NCBI GenBank assembly: GCA_028583415.1
Contig: CM053265.1
Span: forward strand, 36,806,873-36,870,872
DNA: 64,000 bases
DNA from: Protea cynaroides
Taxonomy: Eukaryota > Streptophyta > Magnoliopsida > Proteales > Proteaceae
Direction of reading: 5' to 3'
Position numbers and translations under genes: made by a program. This document shows, in pieces, positions 23,812 through 35,823 of this stretch. Position 1 is the first letter of the stretch, and each line of letters opens with the position of its first letter. The notes beneath the pieces are model-generated. The model did not search any database and had not been told where the DNA came from. It worked only from the letters and a program-made list of their open reading frames with translations.

Positions 23812-24075
23812 TATGCTATTTTCTAACCATGGTAAGATCTAACATGGTAAGAAATTAATGTATGCATCTATATATCAATATGGCAAGTACCATACATAGA
23901 ATGCAAAATGTGGCATGAATCATCTAAAAAGGTAAGATCTTATAGCTATTTTCTAAGCATGGTAAGACCTAACATGGTAAGAAATTACTATATGCATCTA
24001 TATATCAATATGGTAAGTACCAAACATAGAATGCAAAATATGGCATGAATCATCCAAAAAGGTAAGATCTTATAC
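23812..24075 (-). repeat. About 132-bp tandem repeat in LTR A
   Basis: Two adjacent copies contain ATTTTCTAA.CATGGTAAGA, TGTATGCATCTATATATCA and AGAATGCAAAATATGGCATG, ending AAAGGTAAGATCTTATA. A third partial copy begins after 24075, and short GGTAAGA words recur from 23740 onward. LTR B has the same repeats at 54125-54390. Confidence 0.75.
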
Positions 24076-25589
24076 GTTATTTTCTAAGCATAGTAAGACT
24101 TAAAAATGGTAATTATCAAGATTTTGCTAAATATGGTAAAAATCTATTTATTCTACCAAATATAGCAACACATGGAATATGACAAACATGGTATGTGCAC
24201 AATCCAAACAAAGCAAATGAATGCTCTAAATATAGCCATTTATCCAAATATGACATGTAGATACTCTAAATATAGCAAGTATACAATAAAATATGGTAGA
24301 ATTCACTCAAGCAATCAATTGCATGTTACAGTGAATGAGACATCAATGAAATCTTTCTGAAAAATCCAAAATTATCCAAAACATATGTTCAATAAGTTCT
24401 TTGAAAATATTGTAACTTTTATGAAGACATTTGGAATGATTAATGACTCAAAAAAAATGTCAAAATTATGACACAAAGTTTCAGATATTGGACAAACTAT
24501 GAATTGCTTTCAAATTCTGTCACATTATACAAGAATGATCATAAGTAGGTCTTTTGTAACTCAAATCAAGCCCTATTTTTTTTCCACAGAAATATGACTC
24601 GAGATGCTATATTTCATCTGAAGGAGTCGAATCCCAAAAGAGAACAAAAATAGGTCAAATATATGCCACAAGACCAGATATGTGCACTGGTTGAGTCAGA
24701 TTCAAATTCTTGACCAGTTGCACCATAAATTCCGTATAAAATCCTATACTTAATGAAAATTAAATCCAGACATATGTATGGATAGATAACTGTCTGATCT
24801 AAAATTTCATGAAGAAACACAATTGAAAATATAATATTTGCTTGGTGAAAAATGATCATTTTCAATCATGCAAATCAGTATATTCTTGCAGATTCAAAAT
24901 CAGAGCACTATGCATTTAAAAATCAATATCAATTCAATAAAAAATTTCAAAAATCCAAAATCAGTGCTATTTTTTAGAAGACTTCCATATCTAAAAAAAT
25001 TATATGAATTTTCTTTTCTGATTATGGCTATAAAACCCTTTTCTAGAGACTTTCTGATAGAGGATTGCATTATATTCTACTAGGACAGCAATGCCAAAGA
25101 AGAATTTGTTGATAGACATTCCCAATTCCAAGTGGAAAGAAATTTCTAGGGTAGTCTTTTAACACATCAGAGAGAATCCCATAAAATTTTGGGCTTTAAA
25201 ATCTAAGCAAAACCACATGAGATGCACATCCTAAATTTGGATCTTAAATCTAGAAATTTCAAAGTAGAAAATCACTTTGTGAAACTTGTCAAAAACATCA
25301 AACATCATCATATAGCTTTCAAGCTTCATCATTGAATAGTTTAGACAAATCATCATTCAAAAAAATGCTAGAGATAGGCATCCTAACATTAACATGCATG
25401 CAATAGAGCATTCCTAATCGAGATTTAATGGAAATAACCTTTTTTCAAGAAAAATTGACATTCAAGCATTCTAAAGACCCCTAAATTCATTTAGGGTACC
25501 AACCTTGTGCTCGAATGGAGTGAAACCTTCGATGTAGGACGTTTGGAGATCATATCAAGCTCTTTGAAGGTGAATCCTCATTTTCCTGT

Positions 25590-26235
25590 TATCTGCTTCT
25601 CTCTCTCTTCTCTTTCTGTCTTTCCTTCTTCTCTTTTCTTTCTTTTCTCATCTTCTTCTCTGTTTTTTCCCTTTCTCACGTCCTCTCTCTCTCTCACGCA
25701 TGGCTCTCTTTTCTGGAAAAAGGGGAGCCCTCTCTCTTTCTCTTGGCCTATTGCTCTTCTCCCCTCGTGTAGAAGGTCCCTTCTTTCCTTTTCTTCTTTG
25801 CTTTCTAGAAAATCCTTTCTTTCCTTTTTTCTTCTTTCCTTTCTTCTCTTCCTCCTCTTTCCCACTTTTTCTCTTCTAGAAAACCTTTCTTCTTCTCTCT
25901 TCTTCTCTCTTCCTTCCTTTTCTTCTTCTTTCCTTTTCTTTCATCTTCTCTCTTCCTTCCTTTTCTTCTTTTTCTTCTCCCTCTCTCTTTTCACGTTTTC
26001 TTTTCTAGAAAACATTTTTCTTCTTTTTTTTTTTTTTCTTTTTTTTCATTTCTTCTTCTTTCCTTCCTTTTTTTCCTTCTCCCTCTCTCCTTTCACGTTT
26101 TTCTTTCTAGAAAACATTTTTTTCCTTTTCTTTCTTCTCTCTTTCCTTTTTTTCTTTTCCCTCTCTCTTTCCCACGGCCTCTCTCTTTTCTACGGCCTCT
26201 CTTTCCTAATCTCCCCTCACGACCCCTCTTTTCTA
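25590..26235 (-). repeat. 650-bp polypyrimidine tract with phased TCTAGAAAA sites
   Basis: The plus strand is almost pure C/T for 650 bp (the minus strand is purine). It is interrupted by TTTCTAGAAAA at about 25803, 25875, 26004 and 26107, and by CACGTTTT before two of them. It looks like a diverged tandem array of 70-130-bp units. The long ORF it contains (25507-26238, Ser/Phe/Leu only) is a composition artefact. The LTR B counterpart is at 55900-56560. Confidence 0.85.
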
Positions 26236-26248
26236 TAATATATATGTA

Positions 26249-26325
<77 letters not shown>
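26236..26325. repeat. (TA)n microsatellite
   Basis: About 85 bp of TA dinucleotides, interrupted once near the left by TATGTATATTTATA. The counterpart in LTR B (56561-56644) is uninterrupted. Confidence 0.95.
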
Positions 26326-26328
<3 letters not shown>

Positions 26329-26459
26329 AAATTTTACAATATATACATATAAAAGAAATGCATGCATATGGGCTGACATGACTTGGTCTGGATTGGTCTG
26401 AGCTGGGCCGGACTAAGTTAGACTAAGTTGGATTGAATAGGTTTGGACCAAAGTTGACA

Positions 26460-27130
26460 TTTCATAGTCCATTTCTACCACCATTCCACATGGAATTTTT
26501 CGATAGTCTCTATTCCAAATTTTTTACATTCACTTTGTAAAAGACTAAAACTGAGGAATATTAGAACTTGAATCATCTCATTTGGAAATAAAATGGCCAA
26601 CTTATGAATTTTTGAAGTTTAAGCAGACCAATTATCGATAATTTGACTAACCATTCTGCATGGGATCCTTCGGAGACTTCTACTGGAAATCCTTTATGTC
26701 CACTTTGTAGAGTACTAAAAATGAAACATAATGAAACTAAAATCACCTGATTTGGATGTGGGGTGACCAAAATATGAATTTTTAAAGATTAAATGACCAT
26801 TTCCATGTTTAATTATTGCATGAGACCCTTCGAAGACTTCTACCTGGGATTTTTCATGTCCACTTTGTAGAACATCACAAATGAAGAATAATGGCCTTGG
26901 AGTCATCTGAATTCGATGTAGAACGGCAAAGATATGAAGCTTTGAAGTTCTAACGATAATTTTGCATGAAAGCTTGCATGGGACCCATCAGTGACTTCTA
27001 CTTGGGATTTTTCACATCCACTTTGAAGGGGACTGAAAATAAGGAATATTGGCCTTTGAATCATCTGATTCCGATATCAGGTGACCAAGATATGATGATT
27101 TGAAGTTTAAATGATAATGCATGCATCAAA
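26460..27130 (-). repeat. Diverged tandem array of about 160-bp units in LTR A
   Basis: Four units are marked by CATGG(G/A)A.CC.T.CGGAGACTTCTAC near 26490, 26655, 26817 and 26967. Each is followed by TCCACTTTGTAGA, an AATGAGGAATAAT-like block, ATCATCTGATTTGGAT and ATATGAATTTTTGAAGTTTAA. Spacing is 150-165 bp. Short minus ORFs (26573-26770, 26715-26906) result from the repeat and are not genes. Confidence 0.8.
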
Positions 27131-27587
27131 TGATAATTACGTAAATGCCCTTTCACTTTCAAACTGTGATATCTTCCTTATTTGATGTCAGAATTTGATG
27201 ATTTCGATCTCATTTTGACGATAATTTCATGACCTGTACGTCCAAGTAGGTAATAGCCTATGATCCTACTGTGGGGTTCATTAGAGAATCATAAACCTTT
27301 GGGTTAAAGGCCAGAAACCTGCCATATGGGTTCACTTATGATGAGGGTAGAAAAAATTGGGTGCTTATAGATGCCCCCTCTTTAGCCGAGATTGTCACCA
27401 ATTGAAGGCTAAAGACAAAAGAACCATATTTTTTGATATGTGTGATGTTGCTTATTGGGCTGCACATAGGGTAATTTGTCCTAAACAACCTACGTATTCT
27501 AAGGGTGTCCTAGAAATCAAGCCCAGAACGTAGTTCGACTGGCAAGAAGGTTTGCTCTTTTTAGAAAACTGATGATTGTTCCTCTTT

Positions 27588-27945
27588 TATGAAGCTAGGC
27601 TGTGAATACACGGCTCATTTGTAGGCTGGGAACCTCTTCTTGCTGAGGTGTGACTCATGATATAAGGTACGCGCGGGCTTGAACCTAACTTGATCCATTT
27701 GTTGGCTGATAAACCTCTTCTTGTATAAAGCTAGGCTATGAATACAAGGCTCATTTGTAGGCTGGGAACCTCTTCTTGCTGCGGTGGAACTCATGATGCA
27801 TGGTACTCGCGGGCTTGAACCTGACTTGATCCATTTTTAGGCTGATAAACCTCTTCTAGTACGAAGCTAGGCTGTGAATACAAGGCTAATTTGTAGGCTG
27901 AGAATCTCTTCTTGTATGAAGCTAGGCTGTAAATACAATGCTAGT
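27588..27945 (-). repeat. About 137-bp tandem repeat in LTR A
   Basis: Two full copies and one partial contain GAAGCTAGGCTGTGAATACA, GGCTCATTTGTAGGCTGGGA, ACTCATGAT, GCGGGCTTGAACCT and GGCTGATAAACCTCTTCT. The LTR B equivalent is at 57915-58250. Confidence 0.8.
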
Positions 27946-28314
27946 TGCACGAGCTTGGGCTCGACTTTGATTTATCTGGATGGAAGACTTGCTGTCTTTT
28001 CTTTTGATTGAGATTCTGATTTGAGCACCTGCACTTGTCAGAACATTGAAAATTTCATAGAGCATATGAATGATCATGGTGAATCAAATGTTTCTTTGTT
28101 GAATCTAAGAGACGTAGTTAATGAAACACACTAGAATTCAAAAAACCTAAAATGCTATTGGTTTCTTGATTGGGGCAACTCTAGGGAGTGTTTGAAAATT
28201 TTGATTGTTCCATTCATGAGCAATGGTATCAACCAGATCTAATGTCAACTTTCTAGGAAGTTCACAATTACTCACTTCTCTACTTGTGCTTGCTAGGATA
28301 TTGAATTGCTGAGG

Positions 28315-29211
28315 TCACCTTGTTGGAGAATAAAATGAGGTATGAGTCAACCCCATGAACCGGACATGCAAACTATTCTCTGTATTTGTGACAACCCGCT
28401 CTTGCTTCCACCTAGTGCATTTCCATCTGATGTCTGTTGTGGTTATTTCTTTGATGCAGCTGAACCAATCTGTGTTCATCTGATAGGCCATAGGATCTGC
28501 TCTTTTTTTCAATTGAAAAGGGTTGAGGGTCGTTGATTCAGATTCCTCGACTAATCTTAACCTCTTTGTTAACCAAATTTGAAGTAGATATGGTGATCCA
28601 CTGAAATTTTCCAACTCAAACTGATCTTGATGAGTTGCCATGAAGTCAAGGCCTTTTAATGTCTTGGCCAGCACTGTAGGGATGATATCAAAACCTTGTC
28701 TCGCATGTTTGATGAGATCTATTATGATTGGAGATTCTGTATCTGTACAACTTTGTAGCAACAGTTGGGCTATGCTACAATAGAGGTAATCATGTTTTCT
28801 CTGATCCTGTGCTTCTTTCCCTGTTGGACTTGTATGAGCATATGACTTGATCATGCGCTTTATCGGTAGTCGTTGATCTTGTACAAAACAACACGTTTCT
28901 TTCTTATCCCATCTGAAAAAATCTTATATCTCTTGCTTGTAATCTTTTCCTAGAGATGTCTTGAAGATCTTCCGCTTAGGTGTGTGCAGGAGGCAAGCTC
29001 TGAATTCTTCCATAGTTGGGCATAACTCGACTTCTCCCATCTTGAAGACGTGAACTATTGGATCCCAGCATTGAGCAGCTGCTTTCAAAGGATCTGAGCA
29101 TAATTTTATGGTTGTCAATTGAGGAAGTGCCTCCAGTTGATGCTTCCGCAGGAAAGACCTATCTTCTGTGAACTCAATATGCAAGCTCCAATTTTTCAGT
29201 GCCCCGTCCAT
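28315..29211 (-). pseudogene. Extra sense ORF between Tat-like integrase and 3' LTR (DUF7745-like)
   Basis: The frame is open for 298 codons except for one stop (TAA at 28922-28924). Residues near 45-70 read AAAQCWDPIVHVFKMGEVEL then CPTMEEFRACLL, the signature of a domain found at the N-terminus of gag-like proteins of plant Tat/Ogre elements (DUF7745 as I recall it). Further matches are TVLAKTLKGLDFMA, FSGSPYLLQIWLTKRL and WFSCIKEITTTDIRWK. Its place after integrase and before the 3' LTR is unusual, and its last 25 or so codons run into the LTR. It may be an additional ORF of the family or a displaced copy of a 5' ORF. The assignment comes from motif memory only. Confidence 0.5.
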
Positions 29212-29947
29212 CTCTGTAATTCTGTTCGATGGATCAATGGATTGTCAGCCTCCCGGGTGTGACTTGTAGGAATCCCGACATACAAATAGAGGTTATGAAT
29301 CATTGGAATTATCTTAAATTGTTGTTGTTTAGATATCTTGAAATGCCCTTAGTAGATTACACATGAAATGGTTCATATGACTGACTCTGTCTGAGTTTCA
29401 TGTACTTAAATCTATAGACATGATGAGCCAAAGTGGAGGTCCAAATGGGACTGACAAGAAACTGTCCAGGTGGGTCTACTGCCTGGAGGAATTTGTGGTT
29501 GTTTATGTAAAATGGGCTTACCTTACCGAGAAGACCACATTTATCAGTTTGAGAAAGGATGGCCTTGTTAGAATCTTGGGATGCCGTCGGATGTAATGAA
29601 CGATAGAGAAGAGTTCCAGCCAGATTTTTATTTTATAATTTCTCAGATTGATATACTCATGAGAGTTTATATCAAATGATATGAAAGATGGGCTTTGATG
29701 TGTAACTCTTGTAAATTTCGTTGGATAGATGGACTGATGAAAGAGTCTAGTGAAAAAAAAAACATGAAATCCTTTCTTTGATTATCATGATAGGATGAAC
29801 CATTCCTGGTAAAAAGGTGTTCTGCCTCATTGGAGAATCTAGTCAACCATGTCGGTAAGTTCTTCAAATGATTGATGCCCGTTGTTGATGTTAGTAGGTG
29901 AAAGAAAGGCCTTCTACACCCTCCATTTTTTTGAAGAGTATAGAGGC
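29212..29947 (-). other. Spacer between Tat-like integrase stop and extra ORF
   Basis: I see no gene in these 736 bp. A 95-codon minus ORF at 29667-29954 overlaps the integrase stop in another frame and resembles nothing I recognise. Confidence 0.5.
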
Positions 29948-30030
29948 TACACATAATATCTTTTCACTTGATCCAAGTTGGTCAAGTATTGTAACTCGAT
30001 GCCTTCCATGTCGACCAGTCAAACAGCTTT
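29948..30030 (-). pseudogene. C-terminal tail of the Tat-like integrase
   Basis: On the minus strand the frame entering from 41973 reads ...LPGKAV at the E2 target site. It then has a TGA (probably from CGA) and continues LVDMEGIELQYLTNLDQVKR before YYV and a TAG stop at 29948-29950. Ending in KRYY- is characteristic of plant Tat-lineage integrases. This shows that 30030 and 41973 were adjacent before E2 inserted. Confidence 0.8.
30026..30030. other. Target-site duplication of E2, left copy
   Basis: GCTTT here is repeated at 41973-41977. Removing E2 and one copy restores the integrase frame. Confidence 0.95.
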
Positions 30031-32321
30031 TGTCACACCCCAATTCTGCACTATTCAGAATGGTGTGATGAACCGCTAATAAACCAACGATTCAACCAGG
30101 ATCTCAAATAGGCTATCCCCACGTTATCCAAACTCACGCACATCCATAATCATAATCAGAGTAAATACAATAGCGGAAGTCTTATAATAACATGAACTGA
30201 GAAACTAAAATAATATTAATAATTTAATAACAAATTATTCTGTTTTCAACTAAGACATAATTAATTATCAAATACATGTCTTAATAAATCCAATAAAGAA
30301 ACCTATAAAATATCTAATCAAATACACACGAGTTGCACTCGCAAGAGGACTCGTGTATATCCACTTCAGCTTTAGCTTCCATCGCTGCCACATTCCCGTA
30401 CGCAGACGCATTCACATAGTCTTCAACGGTATAACCTGCATCATCAACTAAAAATATTCGACGTCGAGGGGTGAGCACACATCACGGGTCAGTGAGTAGC
30501 CAAAACAATGCAAAAATACATATGCATGCAAAAATCAATTTATATCTTTGGTCTGGTATATAAGTTTGCAGTATGCAATAGAAAGGTTTAGGTAGCCAAA
30601 GGTCGCGTTTATTGACCCCGCCTCTATACACGAGTGTGTGACATTATCCGAAGATCACGTTTATCATCAACTCACATGCACCTAATCATGAACATTATAT
30701 AACAAAGGTTACGTTTATTGCTATATAGTGTCATACCAACACGTAAGCCCCTGTTAGCGAGGGCTGCAAACTGGGCTCGCAACTAACCAATCCTAATGCC
30801 AAAAAAGTATCCAAGGCCTCACCCCAGCATCCCTCAGAATGTCCATAGAGATAGAGCTAAGGCCCCCCGGTTGAGTCAGAGACTACAAGGACCGAGACCA
30901 CCTCCCCTGATACTCTACGACATAATAGTTCTGCTAAAGTAATGGCGATACGACGATGCTAATGCACAAGACTTGAGTTAGAGATAGAGCTAAAGTGCTG
31001 AGACCCTCCAAAGGTTAACGTTTATTGACGTTCTCATCACACCTCCCCTGATACTAGCTCGCATCAAGTACATCAACCACACACATACAAGCACATGCCT
31101 ATTCCTATCATCATCGTCATCATCATGTTATAAACAATAAAGTAAACATGCATGAACAAGTAATAGAAATATTGGATGGCATGCTGTATGCACATTACAA
31201 ACATATTCGCATAGAATCAAACATGGCATAAAAAACACTTTTTGTTATTAAACAATTTAGTTTGGATTTCTGGTTCATCACCTTAGCTTGCTAATAGAAA
31301 CTTTTCCAAGCTTTAGAATCACCTTTACAGTGTTATTGTGTTGCTAGAAGCCCTAACAAAGTCGATAGAATTTAATTAGAATTTATTCAGAATTAAAAAT
31401 TACTCTGTTAACTGAGGGTCGGAGGTAGGGTCAGAGTCAGGATCGACCCTGGGTGCGACCCTCCCTTAACTCTGAACTTCCCAAACACTGAGGGTCGATG
31501 GTCAGGAACACCTAGGGTCGGATGGTCATCGACCCTCGGTTCGACCCTCGGTGCACTTTGGTCCAATTCCCTCTTTTAATCCATTTTCCATGTTTGGAAT
31601 CCTATGACTTGCTCCTACATTCCATTCTACATGCATTCCATGGTCTGAAACCATGTATAACCCACCAAGATCGCTTTCATGCACTTTTCTACGATTTCCC
31701 ATGGAAACCTAACCATAGATTAATGGTTTGGGTTTCTCCGAAATCACACTCTCAACATTAACTAGCCTAAGGTCTGTAGAAACTCATGGAATTAGTATCC
31801 ATACCTGAGAAGATTACTTTTTCTCTGAAATTCTTCTCTTTTTTGCTAAGTTCTCTTCCTTGCCTTTCTTCTTCCTCTTTTCCTTCCCCTCTCTTTCTCT
31901 CAATCAATTAGGGTTGTGAAAGGAGTGAAAGTGGCTTAGTGACGTCCTTTAAATAGAGTTGGAACATCCTAAATAAGTCCCTCTGAGATTAGGAAAGAAT
32001 CCCAATCGAAAAATATAGAAATTTCCTAATTTCTATATTCGGCAGAATCCGAGGATCGATGGGAGGGTCGATGATCCCGTCGACCCTAAGGTCTTAAGCT
32101 GTCCGACCCTCCCTTCAAAACTGAGGGTCTGACTTTCTATTTTGGGAGGTCCGACCCTGCTTAGCTGGGTATGCGACCCTTCCCCTATTTTAAGTGTTTT
32201 TGGGTCGATTTGATACCTGGGATCTCGATCTCCTTCACGCCCTTCGTCCATTTGACTCGACCATGATGGGTAAACCTTGTTCAAGGTGGTAAGACCGGGT
32301 TAGATTGACACGGGTCTTACA
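30031..32321 (-). repeat. E2 3' LTR
   Basis: 2291 bp, TGTCACACCCC...GGGTCTTACA on plus. It contains four copies of a GGTTAACGTTTATTG-like word (30597-30614, 30650-30667, 30702-30721, 31010-31030) and two GGGTCGA/CGACCC clusters (31411-31552, 32050-32190). It also has a conserved short stem AAGCCCC..GAGGGCT near 30744 and a minus-strand TATA-like TATTTAAAGG near 31950. Confidence 0.95.
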
Positions 32322-32332
32322 ACTCCCCCCAA
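32322..32332 (-). other. Polypurine tract of E2
   Basis: The minus strand reads TTGGGGGGAGT directly before the LTR start TGTAAGACCC. Confidence 0.85.
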
Positions 32333-32343
32333 CATATAAAAAT

Positions 32344-33960
32344 TTAATCCTCAAAATTGTACGTACCTTCTGAATCAAATAAATGAGGGTATTGCTTTCG
32401 CATAGCATTTTCTTCTTCCCATGTAATTTCTTCCACGTCTCTACTTTTCCATGTGACCTTAACATAGTAGATATCTCTGTTGCATAGACGTTGAACCTTT
32501 CGACTAGTGATTTCTATTGGTGTTACTTCAAATGTCAAATCATCAGTCAATTCCGGTAAATCTACTGTCAAAACATGAGTTGGATCCTTGACATACTTCT
32601 TCAATATGGAAATGTGAAATACATCATGCACACTTGACATAGATGGTGGTAGTGCTAACTGGTAAGCTACTTTTCCACGCTTAGCTAGAATTTCATATGG
32701 CCCGACATATCTTGGAATTAGTTTCCCTTTCTGTCCGAACCTCTTCAATCCTCGCATAGGCGATACCTTCAAAAATACTTTATCACCTACAGCGAACTCC
32801 AGATATCTTCATCGAGCATCTGCATATTTCTTCTGACGGTTCTGAGCTGTTCTCACTCTTTCCTTGATGATGTCGAGCACTCGACAAGTCTCTTCAACAA
32901 ATTCCGGTCCAACAATACTACGTTCTCCAACTTCATTCCAAAACAAGGGAGTTCGACACTTCCTGCCATATAGTGCTTCATAAGGTGACATCTGTATAGT
33001 AGCCAGATAGCTATTGTTATAAGCGAACTCGATCAGTGGTAATCTTTCATCCCATGATCCCTTGAAATCAATTACACATGCTCGTAGCATATCTTCTAGA
33101 ATCTGAATTGTACGCTCCGACTATCCATCTGTCTGTGGGTGGAATGCAGTACTAAACTTTAGCGTTGTACCCATAGCCTTTTGCAATCCTTCCCAAAACA
33201 TGGAAGTAAATCATGGATCTCTATCGGACACAATGCTTTCTAGAACACCATGTAATCGAACAATGTTATCCACATACAGCTTCGCTAACCTTTCCAGTGT
33301 ATACTGAGGTCGTATAGGTATGAAGCGAGCTGTTTTAGTCAGACGGTCCTCAATCACCCAAACTGCGTCAACTACTAGAGGAGTCAATGGTAGTCCCGTG
33401 ACGAAGTCCATAGTGATGCAGTCCCATTTCCATGCTGGTTCCGGTAATGGCTGCAACAGTCCTGCGGGTCTTTGTCATTCAGTCTTTACTTTCTGACAAT
33501 TTAGACATTGAGACACGAACTTTGCTACATCTGCTTTCATTCCCCTCCACCAATATAGTTTCTTTAGATCATGATACATTTTTGTACTTCCAGGATGTAT
33601 CGAGTAGATGGTGGTATGGGCTTCTTTCATCAGTCGGTGTCTAATGTCCATACTTTCTGTTTCAGGTACACATATTCTTCCTTTGTATTTCAGTACTTTC
33701 TCGTCATCCAAGGTGAACTCAGGGTTAGTCCTACCTTTCTCAATATCTTCTTGTACTGTTCTCAGATAAGGATCTGCTTTGATAGCTGTCTTCACTTCGT
33801 CCACTATATTCGGTATAATCTTCAATGCCGCAAACATATTCGAAAACCGATGAATAAACCCTTGGTTGGCTGATTCATCCGTTGTATCTATAACATACTG
33901 CTCGTTGCTGTGATTGAATACTATTCCGGTGGTGCACATTGCTGCGGTCGTGCTAACTTC
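32344..33960 (-). pseudogene. E2 integrase with chromodomain-like C-terminus
   Basis: The zinc-binding part has HPGSTKMYHDLKKLYWWRG and CLNC (about 33480-33640). The core shows the catalytic Asp residues in WDCITMDFVTGLP and SIVSDRDP. The third acidic residue belongs to the HPQTDG.SERTIQ block near 33130, where an in-frame stop follows TDG. FAYNNSYLATIQMSPYEALY and YVGPYEILAKRGKVAYQL follow. The last 70 residues (VQRLCNRDIYYVKVTWKSRD..EITWEEENAMRKQYPHLF) are the group II chromodomain-like tail of Tekay elements. Stops occur near 33475, 33210, 33115 and 32810. Confidence 0.9.
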
Positions 33961-35511
33961 TCCTTGAGATTTTATCATTGTTTTTCTACTTAATGCATCC
34001 GCTACTACATTCGCTTTTCCCGGATGATACTGGATATCACAATCATAGTCTTTCAGTAGTTTCAGCCATCTTCGTTGTCTCATATTCAACTCCTTCTGAT
34101 TAAATAAATAAGTAAGACTTTTGTGGTCCGACTTAATCTGAAATTTCTCTCCGTATAAGTAATGTCTCCATATCTTTACAGCATGTACTACTGCCGCTAA
34201 CTCCAGATCATGAGTGGGATAATTTTTCTCATGTACCTTTAACTATCTTGAAGCATAAGCAATTACTTGCTCTCCTTGCATAAGCACAGATCCTAATCCC
34301 AATCCTAACGCATTAGTGTATAAGGTAAACGTCTGCCTTGGAATAGGAATAGTCAAAATCGGGGCAGATATCAATCTGGTCTTCAGTGTTTGGAAACTCT
34401 CCTCACATTTATCGGTCCATACAAACTTTTCACCTTTCTTAGTCAAACTGGTGAGAGGTACGACAATCCGAGAATAGTCTTCTACGAATATCCGATAATA
34501 ACTAGCTAGACCCAGAAAACGTCTGATTTCTGAAACGCTCTTTGGTGCTTCCCACTTTACAATAGCCTCGATCATGCTGGGATCTACTTTGATTCCTTTA
34601 GTGGATACTACATGGCCTAGGAATGCGACTTCACTTAGCCAGAACTCACACTTTGAAAATTTGGCATATAGCTTCTCTTTCCTTAAACGTTGTAGGGCTG
34701 CGTTTAGGTTCTTGATATGAGTTTCCTTGTCCTTGGAATATACCAATATGTCATCAATAAATACTATAACCGACGTATCCAACATATCGTGGAATACTCG
34801 GTTCACAAGTTCCATGAACGTTGCCGGTGCATTAGTTAATCCGAAAGACATAACCAAAAATTCATAATGTCCGTATCTGGTCCAGAATGCTGTCTTCGGA
34901 ATATCACCTTCTTTAATCTTCAGCTGATGTTAGCCTGATCGAAGATCGATCTTAGAAAATACTTTCGCTCCTTGTAACTGATCGAACAAGTCATCGATCC
35001 GAGGTAGTGGGTATTGATACTTGATTGTCAGTTTATTCAACTCCCGATATTCGATGCATAATCGAACGCTATCATCTTTCTTCTTTACGAACAACACCGG
35101 TCCACCCCATGGAGATATACTGGGTTGAATATAACCCTTGTCCAGTAGTTCTTGTAATTGCACCTTCAGTTCCTTCAGTTCCGTAGGAGCCATTCTATAG
35201 GGTGCTTTTCATACGGGTGCGGCTCCAGGTGTAAGGACTATCACAAACTCCGTGGCTCGGTCGGGTGATAATCCGGGTAGTTCCTCCGGAAATACGTCAG
35301 GATAGTCCCGCACGACATCAATATCTTCCATTTGTGGCGCTTCCTTGGTTAGGTCGACCACGGATACTAGATACCCGATTGCCCCTTTCTCAAGGCACTT
35401 CTTAGCCTTTAGTGCTGAAAGTATGAGCTTACGCCTCCGGGGAAGTTTGGTTCCTGAGAAACTTAATTCTGCTCCTTCTTTGTCTTTGAACGTTAGCTTT
35501 TTTTGGCGCAT
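33961..35511 (-). pseudogene. E2 reverse transcriptase and RNase H
   Basis: RT runs from VFPEELPGL through KAPYRMAPTELKELKVQLQE, SPWGGPVLFVKKKD, YPLPRIDDLFDQL and GHYEFLVMSFGLTNAPATF to the catalytic IVFIDDILVYSKD and SFLGLA-type blocks. RNase H starts at FTLYTNALGLGLG, where the usual catalytic Asp of TDASG reads Asn, and ends at ANVVADALSRK (about 33975). In-frame stops lie at about 35206-35211, after DLRSG near 34928, and after YASR near 34241. Reading remains in one frame across these, so decay is mostly by point mutation. Confidence 0.9.
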
Positions 35512-35823
35512 AATAGATTTGCAGAATGCCGAGCTAACCAGTCCATTCCCAAGATGACATCAAAGTCTGCCATCTCAAGTTGTATCAAGGTTGCATCTAA
35601 GGTTTTCTCGCCAATGAGAACTGGACATGGTCCATAACCTTTCTCTAGTTCCACTTCTAACCCCATCGGTGATCGTACAAGTAATTTGTAGTCTAATGTT
35701 TTGATGGGTAATTTTGTCTTCTTTCTAAATGACACAGATATAAATGAATGAGTAGCTCTGGAATCGAAGAGTACTCTGGCGGGTACGCCATTTATAGGTA
35801 CAATACCTGTGATTTATCTTTAC
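35493..35823 (-). pseudogene. E2 aspartic protease
   Basis: The expected active-site motif FDSGATHSFIS appears as FDSRATHSFIS (about 35750-35780), a Gly-to-Arg change that should destroy the fold of the catalytic loop. The later part shows LEMADFDVILGMDWLARH, the second conserved block of Ty3/gypsy proteases. The frame is offset by one nucleotide from gag just upstream. Confidence 0.85.

Larger units (their letters stand above)
12813..28397 (-). repeat. Tat/Ogre-like LTR A (3' LTR), interrupted by E3
   Basis: It runs from about 12813 (TGTGAGGATAAAG on plus) to 13086 and from 22809 to about 28393-28397 (...TTTGTGACAACCC on plus), 5.85 kb net of E3. The left part has the GGAAGTCGCCACCTAG and TTAGGCACCC blocks typical of Tat-type LTR ends. 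Long LTRs of this kind are known for Ogre. The same sequence recurs at 43404-58724. On the minus strand GGAAGCAAGAGCGGGT precedes its right end and may be the polypurine tract. No gene was found inside it. The contents are tandem repeats, a CT tract and a TA microsatellite, listed separately. Confidence 0.7.

Noticed and set aside
23812..24075. CRISPR-like spacing of repeats
   Set aside because: The repeats are directly adjacent units of about 132 bp without unique spacers, within a plant LTR.
25507..26238. 243-codon plus-strand ORF rich in Ser, Phe and Leu (and counterparts at 55819-56331 and 56012-56656)
   Set aside because: It lies in a C/T-only tract inside an LTR. The amino-acid content follows the base composition, and the two LTR copies disagree in frame.
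27375..27400. Purine tract GGCTAAAGAGGGGGCATC on minus as the Tat-like polypurine tract and LTR start
   Set aside because: Homology between LTR A and LTR B continues about 1 kb further right, so this lies inside the LTR. The tract before about 28397 fits better.
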